From Deinococcus radiophilus (GTDB taxonomy: Bacteria; Deinococcota; Deinococci; Deinococcales; Deinococcaceae), in contig NZ_CP086380.1 in the NCBI RefSeq assembly GCF_020889625.1, positions 1,744,001 to 1,808,000 of the forward strand: DNA of 64,000 bases. Direction: 5' to 3'. The notes below the pieces were generated by a model. It saw nothing but the letters and a program-made list of their open reading frames with translations, was not told the DNA's origin and did no database searches. A program made the position numbers and the translations under genes. This document shows positions 24,856-35,013 of the stretch, piece by piece (positions within the stretch are counted from its first letter, which is position 1; each line of letters starts with the position of its first letter).

Positions 24856-27825
24856 ATGCCTACCGATACATCTGAAAAAGCCCTGGAAACCATCATCGTC
24901 AACTCACTGACCAGTGGTGGCTGGCTGGCGGGTTCACCGCAGGCATACGAGCGCGAGTATCAGGTGGACCTGGTGCAGCTGACCGCTTTTCTGGAGGCGA
25001 CTCAGCCAGGACTAGTAGATGCCTTTGACCTACACAATGCCAGCCCGACCCGCCACAAGTTCCTCTCCAGGCTTCAGGGCGAGATCACCAAGCGCGGCAT
25101 CGTGGATGTGCTGAGAAACGGCATAAATCACGGTCCCCATAGCGTGGACCTGTTCTACGGCACGCCGACTCCCGGCAACACTGCAGCGGAGGAGCGCTAC
25201 GCCCAGAACCGCTTCACCGTGACCCGGCAGCTTCGGTACAGCAACAACGAAACTGCCCTGGCGCTTGACCTGGGTTTGTTCGTGAACGGACTGCCTATCG
25301 CCACCCTTGAACTCAAGAACAGCCTGACCAAGCAGACAGTCGGTGACGCCATTGAACAGTACAAACGTGACCGCGACCCGCGTGAACGCCTATTCGAGTT
25401 GGGACGCTGCATCGCCCACTTCGCGGTAGACGACAGTGAGGTCTACTTTTGCACCCAACTGGCAGGTAAGGCGTCATGGTTCCTCCCCTTCAACCGGGGC
25501 TGGAACCAGGGGGGAGGCAACCCGCCAAACCCGAATGGACTCAAGACGGCTTACTTCTGGGAAGAGGTGCTGCATCCCCAGAGCCTGACCAACATTCTGG
25601 AAAACTACGCTCAGGTCGTTGAAGAGGAAAATCCCAAGAAACCGGGCAAGAAGAAGCGCAAAGCCATCTTCCCGCGTTACCACCAGCTGGACGCGGTCCG
25701 GAAGCTCCTGGCAGACGTGCAAGCGCGTGGCGCGGGTCAGCGCTACCTGATTCAGCACTCAGCGGGCAGTGGTAAGTCCAACTCCATCGCTTGGCTGGCG
25801 CACCAACTGGTGGGCTTGCAGCGTGATGGTCAGCCTGTCTTCGACTCGGTGGTGGTCGTGACGGACCGCCGCATCCTCGACAAGCAGATTCGTGACACCA
25901 TCCGGCAGTTTGCTCAGGTCAAGTCCACTGTAGGACACGCCGTTCACTCCGGCGACCTGCGAACCTTTCTCCAGAGTGGCAAGAAGATCATCATCACCAC
26001 CGTCCAGAAGTTCCCCTTCATCCTTGATGAAATCAGCCTGGAACAGGGCAAAAGCTTCGCCATCCTGATTGATGAGGCGCACTCCAGCCAGAGCGGACGC
26101 AGCGCGGCTGCCATGAATCAGGCGATGTCGGGAGACCATCTACCCGCAGCTTCAGCGGACGAGGGAGAGCAGGACACCGAAGACTGGATCAACGAAGCCC
26201 TGGACAAGCGGATGCAGTCCCGCAAGATGCTGAAGAACGCCAGTTACTTCGCGTTCACCGCTACGCCCAAGAACCGCACGCTGGAAACCTTCGGCACACC
26301 CGTTCAGCAGCAGGGGCAGGTGCAGCATCTCCCTTTCCACGTCTACAGCATGAAGCAGGCAACCCAGGAGGGCTTCATCATGGACGTGCTGAAGAGTTAC
26401 ACGCCTGTTCAGAGCTATTACCGCCTGGTGAAGAAGGTGGAAGCCGACCCGGAGTTTGATGCCAAGCGCGCCCAGAAGAAGCTACGGAACTATGTTGAGG
26501 GACACCAGCACGCTATCCGCACCAAGGCGGAGATTATGGTGGACCACTTCCATGAGCAGGTCATCGCGCAGCAGAAGGTAGGCGGCGAAGCGCGGGCCAT
26601 GATCGTGACCGGCAGCATTCAGCGCGCCATCGAGTATTTCCACGCGGTACGCGACTACCTGAGTGAGCGCAAGAGCCCTTACAAAGCCATCGTCGCCTTC
26701 TCTGGAGAGCCGGAGTACGGCGGGGTCAAAGTCACTGAAGCTAGCCTGAACGGGTTTCCTTCGCAGGACATTCCAGACCGTATTCAGGAAGATCCCTACC
26801 GCTTCCTGATCTGCGCCGACAAGTTCCAGACGGGCTACGATGAACCGCTGCTCCACACCATGTATGTAGACAAGCCTCTGTCCGGCATCAAAGCGGTCCA
26901 GACCCTCTCCCGGCTGAACCGTGCCCATCCCAAGAAGCATGACGTGTTCGTGCTCGACTTCCAGAACGATACGGAAGTCATTCAGAAATCGTTCGAGCCG
27001 TATTACCGCACCACGGTGCTTAGCGACGAAACCGACCCCAACAAGCTGCACGACCTCAAGAGCGACCTGGACGGCATGCAGGTGTACAGCCCTGAGCAGG
27101 TTGACGCGCTGGTGGAGCTGTATCTCTCTGGCGCACAGCGTGACCGCCTGGACCCGATTCTGGATGCCTGCGTTGCGGACTACAACGAACTGGATGAAGA
27201 GCAGCAGGTGGAGTTCAAGGGGAATGCCAAATCGTTTGTCCGCATCTACAGCTTCCTGGCAGCACTTCTCCCCTACTCTGACGCTGCCTGGGAGAAGCTC
27301 TCCATCTTCCTCAACTTCCTGATTCCCAAGCTGCCTGCGCCCAAGGAAGAAGACCTGTCTCGCGGGATTCTGGAAACCATCGACATGGACAGTTACCGCG
27401 CCGAGAAACAGGCGATGCAGCACATCGCGCTGACCGATAAAGACGGCACTGTGGACCCAACGCCTGGTGCAGGAGTGCTAGGCAAAGCCGAAGCGGAGCT
27501 GGATACTCTCTCGCACATTCTCAAGGCATTCAATGACCAGTTCGGAAACATTCAGTGGTCAGATAAGGACAAGCTCCATAAGCTGATTACCGAGGAGATT
27601 CCAGCGCGAGTCGCTGAAGACATTGCCTACCAGAATGCTATGCGCAACTCTAGTAAGCAGAATGCCCGAATTGAAGGTAATAAGGCGCTAGGACGAGTAC
27701 TGGTAGCACTGATGAAGGACAACACTGAGCTTTTCAAACAGTACTCGGATAATGGGAGCTTCCAGAAGTGGATGCAGGATATGGTCTTCGACCTGACCTA
27801 CAACGAGAACCAGCGGGGGCTCTAG
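24856..27825 (+). CDS. hsdR: Type I restriction enzyme subunit HsdR
   Basis: A 989-residue restriction subunit. The N-terminal nuclease domain shows LDLGLFVNGLPIATLELKNS (about 140-155, the D...E-x-K core). The motor part has Walker A HSAGSGKSNSIAWL (about 302), DRRILDKQIRDTI, the Walker B AILIDEAHSSQSG (about 404) and FAFTATPKNRTLETFG (motif III). DKFQTGYDEPLLHTMYVDK and LSRLNRAHPKK are motifs V and VI. All key residues are present, so the enzyme itself looks intact. ATG 24856 is preceded by GGAAGGAA; an upstream TTG at 24826 is in frame. Without an intact HsdS it should have no target. It is 3.8 kb away from hsdS, with exported-protein genes between. Confidence 0.95.
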   Translation: MPTDTSEKALETIIVNSLTSGGWLAGSPQAYEREYQVDLVQLTAFLEATQPGLVDAFDLHNASPTRHKFLSRLQGEITKRGIVDVLRNGINHGPHSVDLFYGTPTPGNTAAEERYAQNRFTVTRQLRYSNNETALALDLGLFVNGLPIATLELKNSLTKQTVGDAIEQYKRDRDPRERLFELGRCIAHFAVDDSEVYFCTQLAGKASWFLPFNRGWNQGGGNPPNPNGLKTAYFWEEVLHPQSLTNILENYAQVVEEENPKKPGKKKRKAIFPRYHQLDAVRKLLADVQARGAGQRYLIQHSAGSGKSNSIAWLAHQLVGLQRDGQPVFDSVVVVTDRRILDKQIRDTIRQFAQVKSTVGHAVHSGDLRTFLQSGKKIIITTVQKFPFILDEISLEQGKSFAILIDEAHSSQSGRSAAAMNQAMSGDHLPAASADEGEQDTEDWINEALDKRMQSRKMLKNASYFAFTATPKNRTLETFGTPVQQQGQVQHLPFHVYSMKQATQEGFIMDVLKSYTPVQSYYRLVKKVEADPEFDAKRAQKKLRNYVEGHQHAIRTKAEIMVDHFHEQVIAQQKVGGEARAMIVTGSIQRAIEYFHAVRDYLSERKSPYKAIVAFSGEPEYGGVKVTEASLNGFPSQDIPDRIQEDPYRFLICADKFQTGYDEPLLHTMYVDKPLSGIKAVQTLSRLNRAHPKKHDVFVLDFQNDTEVIQKSFEPYYRTTVLSDETDPNKLHDLKSDLDGMQVYSPEQVDALVELYLSGAQRDRLDPILDACVADYNELDEEQQVEFKGNAKSFVRIYSFLAALLPYSDAAWEKLSIFLNFLIPKLPAPKEEDLSRGILETIDMDSYRAEKQAMQHIALTDKDGTVDPTPGAGVLGKAEAELDTLSHILKAFNDQFGNIQWSDKDKLHKLITEEIPARVAEDIAYQNAMRNSSKQNARIEGNKALGRVLVALMKDNTELFKQYSDNGSFQKWMQDMVFDLTYNENQRGL

Positions 27826-28501
27826 GGATTCGGATAATTACCGGTAGCTTGCAGGTCACCTTCAGCCGCGTACTCTTCACTGAATTTGCGCATCATCGCC
27901 GCCAACTCCCGGTCAGGTGCCTGTCCAGAACACCCTCCACAAGTTGAAGCGAAGGTTTCCTCGCCGTCCGCTCTGGCTCCTCACTCTCCTCTGAGACTGA
28001 CTCAGCGACCAGCACAGGAGCGGCTTCGGGAACCGCTTCGGACTAAGGGGCAGTCTCAGATTGTGGCAGGAGTGCAGAGGCGGGAGCAGCACCGACTAGG
28101 GGGCGTTTGAACACAAGGGTTACGCTCCCAGAACGGACGTTAGGCTGAAGTCCTGTAACGTATTGGCTATTCCCAAAGTTGGTGTAAGCGGTCTCGGTAG
28201 CAGGCAAAGCAGCCACCAGCTCCCAGCCCTCTTCGCCCAAGCTCGCCAATTGAGCTTCATCAAGGGCAAAGTGCTTCTTACCGTCATCCGTCTCGATTCC
28301 AACAGAGGCGGCGAACTCTGCAGACTCTCTATCAGCATCACTGGCATACACAGCATCAACCAGCAGCTGCTTGTACTCCCAGCGTTGAGTGGCTTGCACT
28401 TGGGGCGCAGGGGGGGCAGAGGGTAAGAAATCCTTAACTACACCTGCTGCAGCCACAGCCAGTAACAAACCCAGTAACACAGTGTCTATAGACTTCATCA
28501 A
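27822..28501 (-). pseudogene. DUF4177-like membrane-anchored protein with decayed C-terminus
   Basis: The intact part (28501-28043, 152 residues) begins with a membrane anchor (TVLLGLLLAVAAAGVV), a Pro/Ala linker and a DUF4177-like domain (RWEYKQLLVD, then LDEAQLASLGEEGWELVAAL and VTLVFKRP). It ends at TAG 28043-28045 after LPQSETAP. The same frame continues for about 50 codons with linker-like sequence (SEAVPEAAPVLVAESVSEES) and then another frame runs on with sensible sequence (PDRELAAMMRKFSEEYAAEG) to a stop next to the hsdR stop. So the original was probably about 225 residues and suffered an in-frame stop and a frameshift. The DUF4177 half may still be made. Function unknown. Confidence 0.6.
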
Positions 28502-28510
28502 GAGTCCAGC

Positions 28511-28780
28511 TTATTGCTCAACCGCGAATTCGCCAGCGAATTTGAGCCGACATGGAAGACCCCAGATCAACTGGTGTCTGCGGTAAGCGCATAGCTTATT
28601 ACCCGTCACCTCAGTTACCTGGGGCTTCCACGCCTTTTTAGGGGCTACTTTTGCTTTTGGGTGATCTCGCTCACCTCTAGAGGCAATACTCTGCTGAAGC
28701 GTCAACGTAGGGACCACACAGGGTGTAATCGTTGTACGGGGAAGATAGCACCCACTTAACAGTCCCGCAAATGCTCTCAA
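28511..28780 (-). CDS. Small candidate lipoprotein
   Basis: An 89-residue frame from TTG 28780, which has AGGAG about ten bases upstream. LLSGC at residues 7-11 would be a lipobox, but the signal is unusually short. The rest is basic (PKAKVAPKKAWKPQVTE) with three further Cys. It is nine bases upstream of the DUF4177-like gene on the same strand and may be its operon partner. Coding status is uncertain. Confidence 0.35.
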   Translation of the reverse strand: MRAFAGLLSGCYLPRTTITPCVVPTLTLQQSIASRGERDHPKAKVAPKKAWKPQVTEVTGNKLCAYRRHQLIWGLPCRLKFAGEFAVEQ

Positions 28781-28843
28781 ATATCGGATGCTCCTGAGCC
28801 ACCTTTACAGATACAAAAATCCATTTTATACTGTATGGGACGA

Positions 28844-28952
<109 letters not shown>

Positions 28953-28960
28953 CTTTGCTC

Positions 28961-30004
28961 CTACTCCCCCCGGCCCAGTGAACCGATCAGGGAAATCCGC
29001 TGCTCTGCCATCATGCGGGCCACCAGATGAACCGGCTGCGCCACATGCTGCGCGACCTCGCAGATCCGTGCGACATTCTGATACACCTGCTCGGCGGCCT
29101 CCTCTTTGCTCACGCCCTGCGCGGCCGCGATCAGCCCAGCGCTATTAATGGCAAAGTCGGGAATGTAGACGATCCCGGCCTCACGCACGGCATCTTCTCC
29201 GGCGCGGGTCAGCGGGTGGTGTTCGCTGCCGGCAATCATGCGGCACTGCAGGCGGGACACGGCCGCTGCTGGAATACTGCTGCCGCTGGCGCAGGGGGCA
29301 AACACATCGCAGGGCGCGTCCAGAATGTCGGCAGGCTCCATGGCCTCGGCACCCAGATCTTCCACCAGTTCCTGCATCACGTGGGGACGACTGTCGGCCA
29401 CGATCAGGCGGGCTCCCTCGCGGGCGAGGTGCTCGGCCAGTTCACGGCCCACGCCACCCAAACCATAGATCGCCACCCGGACACCGCGCATACTTTCGCT
29501 GTCCAGCACATACTTGGCTGCCGCTTTCATGCCCCGGTACACCCCGTATCCGGTCACGCGGCTGGTATCGGTGTGCTGACCCAGAGTGCCTGGCGTTTCC
29601 TGGGCCACAAAGGAAATATCGCGTGGCGTCACCCCAATGTCTTCGGTCAGGATGACCCGGCTACTGAGGGGGCGCAGCTCGCGGCCCAGGGCGCGGAAGA
29701 GGGCCTCACGGGTATGCGGCTGGGCGCGGCTGCCCAGCAGATTCTCGTCGCCGGGCATGATCACGCAGGCCCCACCGCCGAAGTTCAGGCCCGCCAAGGC
29801 CGACTTGTAGGTGAGGCTCTCGCTGAGGTCCAGCGCTGAGCGCACCAGGGCTTCCTCATCCATTCGGCGCAGGCGCACGCCCGCGATGGCCGGCCCCAGT
29901 GCCGTGGAATGAACCGCCAGCACGGCCCGCAGGCCCGTCATGGGATGCTGAATCAGCGAGAGGGATTCGTGGCCCCTGACCTGCAATTCTTCAAAGATCA
30001 GCAT
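28961..30004 (-). CDS. Leu/Glu/Phe/Val amino-acid dehydrogenase
   Basis: A 347-residue NAD-dependent dehydrogenase of the leucine/phenylalanine/valine type, which deaminates a branched or hydrophobic amino acid to the 2-oxo acid. The N-terminal domain shows MTGLRAVLAVHSTALGPAIA, the catalytic Lys in YKSALAGLNFGGGACVIM, and TEDIGVTPRDISF. The Rossmann domain has VAIYGLGGVGRELAEHL and then VADSRP, whose Asp favours NAD over NADP. ATG 30004 with a G-run upstream is chosen; an upstream in-frame start (30091) adds a non-homologous tail. The stop lies just outside the island's right att repeat, so integration did not damage it. Confidence 0.9.
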   Translation of the reverse strand: MLIFEELQVRGHESLSLIQHPMTGLRAVLAVHSTALGPAIAGVRLRRMDEEALVRSALDLSESLTYKSALAGLNFGGGACVIMPGDENLLGSRAQPHTREALFRALGRELRPLSSRVILTEDIGVTPRDISFVAQETPGTLGQHTDTSRVTGYGVYRGMKAAAKYVLDSESMRGVRVAIYGLGGVGRELAEHLAREGARLIVADSRPHVMQELVEDLGAEAMEPADILDAPCDVFAPCASGSSIPAAAVSRLQCRMIAGSEHHPLTRAGEDAVREAGIVYIPDFAINSAGLIAAAQGVSKEEAAEQVYQNVARICEVAQHVAQPVHLVARMMAEQRISLIGSLGRGE

Positions 30005-30123
30005 AGGCCCCCCGGAGTATGAGCAGCGAGCTGTGAGGAGATGGTCATAGCCGCAAGATATACTTTCCTCTACCGCCCACCGTATCCCCAAGCTCGCTGC
30101 GGTGAGGCCAGCGAGGTCCTACG

Positions 30124-32214
30124 ATGAACGCAGTCCTGTCCCGAATTCCCGTCAAGATGCTTGGGGACGTGCTCTCCACGCGCGCCCTGGAGCGCATCAT
30201 CCAAGACGCCGCGCAGGAGCGCCGCGTTCATCCCGCGCAGCTGGATGCCCAGGCCCTAGAGGGCATCCTCAAACGCGACATCTACCGCCGCCTGCAAATG
30301 AGCCTTCCGGCCCAGATGGCCAAAAAGCGCGTGCTGGATGTGCTGGCTGAAGTGCAGCGTGTGGCCGCCGAGGTTGGCACGGTGGACTATGTCCCAGCAG
30401 ACCTCAGCCGCCTAGAAGAGGGCGTGCGCCGGTTCACGCTGTACTTTGACTGGCCCGAATCTCAGCGCCTGCGCGGCGTACTGAACATGGCCCGCCAGGA
30501 AGAAGCGGTAGGCAACGATGTCGCGGCTCTGCTGGAAGAGGGCGAAGGCCTGATCGGGCAGATGGAACGCCGACTGGCCGAAGGGCTGGTGGCACAGGGC
30601 CAGGACCTGGCCGAGCTGAAGGCCAGCTTTGAGCGGGTCAGCGGTGTGGGCGGGCGCGAAGTCCGGCGCCTGGAAAACCTGCTGGAACAGATTGACGATG
30701 CGCAGAAGCAAGGCATGTTGCTGCCCGGCGAGGTGGAACGCGCCCGCAAGTTAAGCCTGACCCTCCGCAAAAAGCTGGAATCGTCGGTGGTGCAGACCGC
30801 CCCCGGCGAGGTAACGGTGATGGACCCGGCAGCGCAGGCCAAGATCCGGGCGCTGGAACTGGAACACGCCGGGCGTCACTTGGGCGATGTGCTGGCCGAA
30901 TACGGCCCACTGATCTCGGCGCGGCCTGAACTGGAAGCCCATGCCCGCGATCTGAACGACGCGATGGTGGCCGGCACCCTGACCGAAGAAGCCATCGGCG
31001 CGTGGCAGCAGGAACTGGGCACCCAGCGTGATGCGCTGCGGGCTGAGCAGCAGGCCCAACTGGAAGAGCTGGAACGTGCCCTGGCCGACCTGTCCGCAAG
31101 TGACGAAGCTGCCAAAGCCCGCCTGTCGCTGGGCCTGGCCCGCCACACCCTGGAAGAAGGCGGCCTGGCCGGCGATGAGCTGCGCGACCTGGAACTGACC
31201 CTTTCGGCACTGCGTCTGTCGCCCGATGGCGGCGACACCCTGCGCCAGCACCGCGAGCTGTCCGAGCTGGAGCGCAGCGCCCGTGATGTGGCCGGCGCAA
31301 GCGAAGAACTGGCCTCCCAGATTGCCGAGGCCCGCGAAGCCCTGGGACGCGGCGAGACAGTCAATGTGGACGCTCTGTACGATGTACTGGAGCGCCGCAT
31401 GGGTCAGGCTGCTCAGGAACGCGAGGAACTGGACACCCGCGCTGATCATGTCGTTCAGGAGTACGATTCGGTACGCAACCTGGCCGGGGAAACCATTCAG
31501 CGCCTGGGCCGCCTGGCCGATACGCTAAGAGCCCAGCGTGGCCTGGGACAGCTCTCGGCACAGGCCCGTGAGCGCTACGTGACCACCCTGGAAGAAGCCG
31601 AAGCGCTGCTGGATGAAGCCCACGCCGAGCACGCCGCCGCACAGGAAGTGACCGCCAGCTTCGGAGAAGATGCACTGAGCGACCTGCTGGGCATTTTCGA
31701 CATGGCTGAAGATGGAAGTGATGGCACTGGCCTGCTGGAAGTGATTGAAAGTGATCAGGAAGAGGGACGCGATCTGCTGGCAACGGACAGCCCTACGCCC
31801 GCCCCAGCCACAGCTCCCGCCGAGACTGACTTCAACCCTTTCGCCTTCCTGTCTGGAGCAGCGGCGCAACCTGCGGCCCCTGGTCCCACCGAAGCACCTG
31901 TGGTTGCCGAAACAGTCGCTCCACTAGGTACATCTGCTGAACCTGCGCCTGCAACGGACACCAGTTCACTGCCTGCAGACGCCTGGGTGGTGCAGGGCGG
32001 GCGGGTACAGCAGGGAGCGAGCGATCAGTTGACGGCACAGGTGGCCGACTTGCTGGGCTGCGCTGAGGGCCTGGGCGTTACCCGGCTGCGCTTCGAGGAC
32101 GACCAGTGGTCCTGGAGCGCCCGTCAGAATGCGGGTGGCAGCTGGCGTCTGGCCCGCGCCGCCGACGCAGCCAGCCTGGAACTGAATCACGGCAGCTGGC
32201 TCAAAGAAGGCTGA
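30124..32214 (+). CDS. Long coiled-coil protein of unknown function
   Basis: A 696-residue, strongly acidic protein. Residues about 60-560 are almost entirely helical with coiled-coil character (LEQIDDAQKQGMLLPGEVER, QLEELERALADLSASDEAA, LDTRADHVVQEYDSVRNLAG). Then comes a Pro/Ala/Thr linker (about 560-630) and a small C-terminal domain rich in Trp (DDQWSWSARQNAGGSWRLA). No enzyme motif and no signal peptide. The N-terminus (VKMLGDVLSTRALERIIQDA) resembles an SMC-free scaffold domain seen in Deinococcus hypothetical proteins. It may be structural or act as a scaffold; function is unknown. A strong terminator follows. Confidence 0.75.
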   Translation: MNAVLSRIPVKMLGDVLSTRALERIIQDAAQERRVHPAQLDAQALEGILKRDIYRRLQMSLPAQMAKKRVLDVLAEVQRVAAEVGTVDYVPADLSRLEEGVRRFTLYFDWPESQRLRGVLNMARQEEAVGNDVAALLEEGEGLIGQMERRLAEGLVAQGQDLAELKASFERVSGVGGREVRRLENLLEQIDDAQKQGMLLPGEVERARKLSLTLRKKLESSVVQTAPGEVTVMDPAAQAKIRALELEHAGRHLGDVLAEYGPLISARPELEAHARDLNDAMVAGTLTEEAIGAWQQELGTQRDALRAEQQAQLEELERALADLSASDEAAKARLSLGLARHTLEEGGLAGDELRDLELTLSALRLSPDGGDTLRQHRELSELERSARDVAGASEELASQIAEAREALGRGETVNVDALYDVLERRMGQAAQEREELDTRADHVVQEYDSVRNLAGETIQRLGRLADTLRAQRGLGQLSAQARERYVTTLEEAEALLDEAHAEHAAAQEVTASFGEDALSDLLGIFDMAEDGSDGTGLLEVIESDQEEGRDLLATDSPTPAPATAPAETDFNPFAFLSGAAAQPAAPGPTEAPVVAETVAPLGTSAEPAPATDTSSLPADAWVVQGGRVQQGASDQLTAQVADLLGCAEGLGVTRLRFEDDQWSWSARQNAGGSWRLARAADAASLELNHGSWLKEG

Positions 32215-32228
32215 CCTCAGCCAGCAAA

Positions 32229-32267
32229 AAGGGAGTGCGGCGTAGGTATATCACGCCGCACTCCCTT
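32229..32267. terminator. Bidirectional terminator between the coiled-coil gene and glpX
   Basis: AAGGGAGTGCGGCGT (32229-32243) pairs perfectly with ACGCCGCACTCCCTT (32253-32267) over nine loop bases; A/T tails lie on both sides. It serves both convergent genes. Confidence 0.85.
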
Positions 32268-32280
32268 GCCTCAGTGACGC

Positions 32281-33288
32281 TCAGATGCGAACGTGGACGC
32301 GGGCCCCATCATCTTCCAGGTGGACGGTATCGATAAAACGCACCACGCGGGTGGCGTGACCCATGACCAGGGTGTGGGTACGTGCTCCACCGCCAAAGCG
32401 GCGTACGCCGTACAACAGGTCGCCACTGGTAATGCCGGTGGCACTGAATACGATCTGGTTGCCAGGAGCCAGTTCATGGGTCTTATAGATGCGGCCCTCT
32501 TCGACCCCCATCAGCTTGAACCGTTCGCGCATGGTGTCGTCCTCAGCGATGAACTGACCCTGGATGTGCCCGCCCAGGCACTTCATGGCAGCGGCGCTCA
32601 GCACACCTTCGGGAGCACCGCCAGAACCCATCAGACAGTGCACACCACTGCCACGCACCGCAACGGCAAGACTGGCAATCACGTCGCCGTCACCAATCAG
32701 CTTGACGCGGGCGCCCGCGTCACGAATCTGGCGGATATGGTCGGCGTGCCGTTCACGGTCCAGGATGGTCACCAGCAAGTCGTCCACATCGCGGTCCAGC
32801 GACTCGGCGATGATCTTCAGGTTCTCGGCGATCGAGTAGTCCAGGCTGACCTTGTTGGCGGCGGGCGGTGGCACGACCAGCTTCTCCATGTAACAGTCGG
32901 GAGCATGCATCAGGCCGCCTTTTTCGCTCAGGGCAATCACGGCGATGCCGTTGGGCAGGCCCTTGGCAGTGACACTGGTGCCCTCCACCGGGTCCACGGC
33001 AATATCCACCTCGTACTCGCCCTGGCCCAGTTCCTCGCCGATATACAGCATCGGGGCTTCGTCCATCTCGCCCTCGCCAATCACCACCGTGCCGCGAATG
33101 TTAAGTGATCCCAGCAGTTCACGCATGGCCGTCGTTCCAGCGTCGTCCACGGCCATTTTGTCGCCCATGCCGACCCACCGACTGGCGGCCAGAGCGGCCC
33201 CTTCGGTCACGCGGGCGGTTTCCAGCACCAGGGCGTGTTCAAATTGCTGCGAGCGGCGCTGCTCGGCTTCGGTTCGGTTGTTGGTCAT
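32281..33288 (-). CDS. glpX: Class II fructose-1,6-bisphosphatase GlpX
   Basis: A 335-residue enzyme that removes the 1-phosphate of fructose-1,6-bisphosphate in gluconeogenesis, metal-dependent (Mn/Mg). Signature blocks are [36 protein letters not shown] (metal ligands E, D, E), [16 protein letters not shown] (the D-P-V/I-E-G-T phosphatase motif), [18 protein letters not shown] (substrate phosphate) and [14 protein letters not shown]. Length is normal. The gene faces the coiled-coil gene across a shared terminator and stands alone. Confidence 0.96.
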   Translation of the reverse strand: MTNNRTEAEQRRSQQFEHALVLETARVTEGAALAASRWVGMGDKMAVDDAGTTAMRELLGSLNIRGTVVIGEGEMDEAPMLYIGEELGQGEYEVDIAVDPVEGTSVTAKGLPNGIAVIALSEKGGLMHAPDCYMEKLVVPPPAANKVSLDYSIAENLKIIAESLDRDVDDLLVTILDRERHADHIRQIRDAGARVKLIGDGDVIASLAVAVRGSGVHCLMGSGGAPEGVLSAAAMKCLGGHIQGQFIAEDDTMRERFKLMGVEEGRIYKTHELAPGNQIVFSATGITSGDLLYGVRRFGGGARTHTLVMGHATRVVRFIDTVHLEDDGARVHVRI

Positions 33289-33355
33289 GTCTCAAAAGTA
33301 GCATGGCCCCCGACGCCCAAAAGCCCCACCTGGGCGCGGTGCAGCCCCTGGGACA

Positions 33356-33466
33356 TCAGCCCAGCACACCCAGCCAGACCAACAAGGCCCACAGCAGCAC
33401 TGGCCCCGCCAGCCAGAGTGCCGTCAGGTAGATCAGCCGCCCCCAGTCCCGCAAAAATTCGCGCAT
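33356..33466 (-). CDS. Small single-span membrane protein
   Basis: A 36-residue frame from ATG 33466 (GAGGG three bases upstream) consisting of MREFLRDWGRLIY followed by a hydrophobic segment TALWLAGPVLLWALLVWLG. Shape and ribosome-binding site suggest a real small membrane protein, but there is no independent support. Confidence 0.4.
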   Translation of the reverse strand: MREFLRDWGRLIYLTALWLAGPVLLWALLVWLGVLG

Positions 33467-33774
33467 GACCCTCAGGATAGCGTGGAAAGGTCGGAACCTT
33501 CCGAAGACTCCAACACCGAGCTGAGGCATCTCCAAGTCGCGCCATGAACTTAGGCGGGCTTGCCCCTCTGTCGCCTTTTCATGTTTGGTACACCGTCCTC
33601 TTGCCCTCGGAGCCAGCCCAAGAACCATAAATTGCCCGTCTATTTCAAAAATTTTAGGTATTATGAAACCAACTGACCGAATATTCCTTAGCGTGGCCTA
33701 AAGAGCAATTTGTCGAAATATTTCAGCTTTTTCCGTTCCCTACATATCATCGCTTGAACCGAGCTCCAAAAAGA
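33467..33774. other. A/T-rich intergenic stretch
   Basis: No gene is seen. The right half (about 33630 onward) is much richer in A/T than the surrounding chromosome and leads into the promoter of the disrupted lipoprotein gene; it may act as an UP-like or bent promoter region. Confidence 0.5.
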
Positions 33775-33803
33775 TTGTGAAATAAAAATTTATAGAATAT
33801 GAT
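33775..33803 (+). promoter_or_regulatory. Promoter of the disrupted lipoprotein gene
   Basis: TTGTGA (33775-33780), 17 bases, TATGAT (33798-33803), then six bases to GTG 33810. The spacing indicates a leaderless message. Confidence 0.75.
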
Positions 33804-33862
33804 TTCTGCGTGAAAAAACCCGCTTTACTGATGGCCGCTGTTGCGATGACCGCTACCCTAAC

Positions 33863-35013
33863 CTCATAACTTGCACCTTGCATAGCTGAGCGAATAGCCG
33901 TGCTGGAGAAGAAATTCTCGTTCTTTTTGGAGCTGACTCAGAAGATGGTTGAGCCTGACTACGGGGAACAGGGTGTAGAGGGCCAGGCGTGCCGCCTCTT
34001 TCAAGGTCATCCCTTCTGAGCGATGCAGTATGGTCAGGGTGAAGGCCAGGAAGACCATCAGAATCCAGCGGTCCAGACCCCTGGCAGTTCGCAGCGCGAA
34101 CTGCGCCAACCCAAACTGGTGCTTACCTTCCTTGAAAAAGGACTCCAATGTCCAGCGCCGCCCACCCTCAGCAACGATCTCGTCCCCCTCCAACAGTTCA
34201 GACGACACCGCGAAGAATTCACGGTCCCCACGGTCTACTCTCCCCAGAGACAGCGTTTCCAGAGACCAGTTGGCCAAGTTGACATAGCCTCCATGCGGAC
34301 AGTCCGCCACCGTCACCCGCCCAGGATGGTCCGTGCGCCGGTTGCTCCTCACACCCACCACAAACTCAAAACCAAGGCGCTGCACGCCTTCCAGAAAGGC
34401 AGCGGATTCAAATCCGCTGTCGGCCAACATGCGGATCCGAAAGCGCTTCCCCACGAAGTCCGGCACCTCCTCCAGCAGGTCCTGGGCCAACGTGACCGGG
34501 GTACCGGTGTGCTTGCCCTGGTACACCCGGTAGGAAATGGGGAACTTCAGTTCCCCATATTCGGCAAACAGGACGACCAGGTGGATGCCATGTCTACCGT
34601 TGTACACACTGACAAAGGGCAACTGGGTCCCCACCTTTTCCACCGTGGTCAGATCCACACTGAGCCGCAACCGAGGTCGGCGTTTGGAGTGAGCTACGTC
34701 CAACAAAATGCGCCACTGGATGTCCTGCGTCTCGTCCCAGCAACGGTCTGAATCCCAGTCATAGACGTTGAAGAAGCGACTCAGTGCACTGGGGCTGGCT
34801 CCTTCAGCTTGGCTGAATTTGATCTTCTGGCCTGGACTGTGGAAAAGGTGCAGCGAAGCCTCCAGGCTTCGCCGTTGGTACAGCGTCTCTGGAATGTCCA
34901 GAATCCGCTGTGAGAGAATATGGGCGCGCTCCCCTGAAACCTGTTTGTACACACTTCCAGAATTTCAGCTCTGGGAGCGCTTTTTGTCCGCCTATTCAGG
35001 TGCAAGTTCTGAG
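33863..35013 (-). mobile_element. IS4-superfamily element (third IS type)
   Basis: The element is 1151 bp with imperfect inverted ends CTCA(T/G)AACTTGCACCT and a 5-bp duplication CTAAC at 33858-33862 and 35014-35018. It reads opposite to the lipoprotein gene it interrupts. Confidence 0.88.
33864..34952 (-). CDS. IS4-superfamily DDE transposase
   Basis: A 362-residue transposase that fills the element; its stop lies in the terminal repeat. The catalytic residues can be placed in [13 protein letters not shown] (first Asp), [12 protein letters not shown] (second Asp) and [17 protein letters not shown] (Glu, in an E-x-F-F-K-E-x-K-H pattern). N-terminal residues ([19 protein letters not shown]) form the DNA-binding part. 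It is complete and so probably active. It belongs to the IS4/IS701 superfamily; the exact subgroup cannot be fixed by eye. Confidence 0.88.
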   Translation of the reverse strand: MYKQVSGERAHILSQRILDIPETLYQRRSLEASLHLFHSPGQKIKFSQAEGASPSALSRFFNVYDWDSDRCWDETQDIQWRILLDVAHSKRRPRLRLSVDLTTVEKVGTQLPFVSVYNGRHGIHLVVLFAEYGELKFPISYRVYQGKHTGTPVTLAQDLLEEVPDFVGKRFRIRMLADSGFESAAFLEGVQRLGFEFVVGVRSNRRTDHPGRVTVADCPHGGYVNLANWSLETLSLGRVDRGDREFFAVSSELLEGDEIVAEGGRRWTLESFFKEGKHQFGLAQFALRTARGLDRWILMVFLAFTLTILHRSEGMTLKEAARLALYTLFPVVRLNHLLSQLQKEREFLLQHGYSLSYARCKL

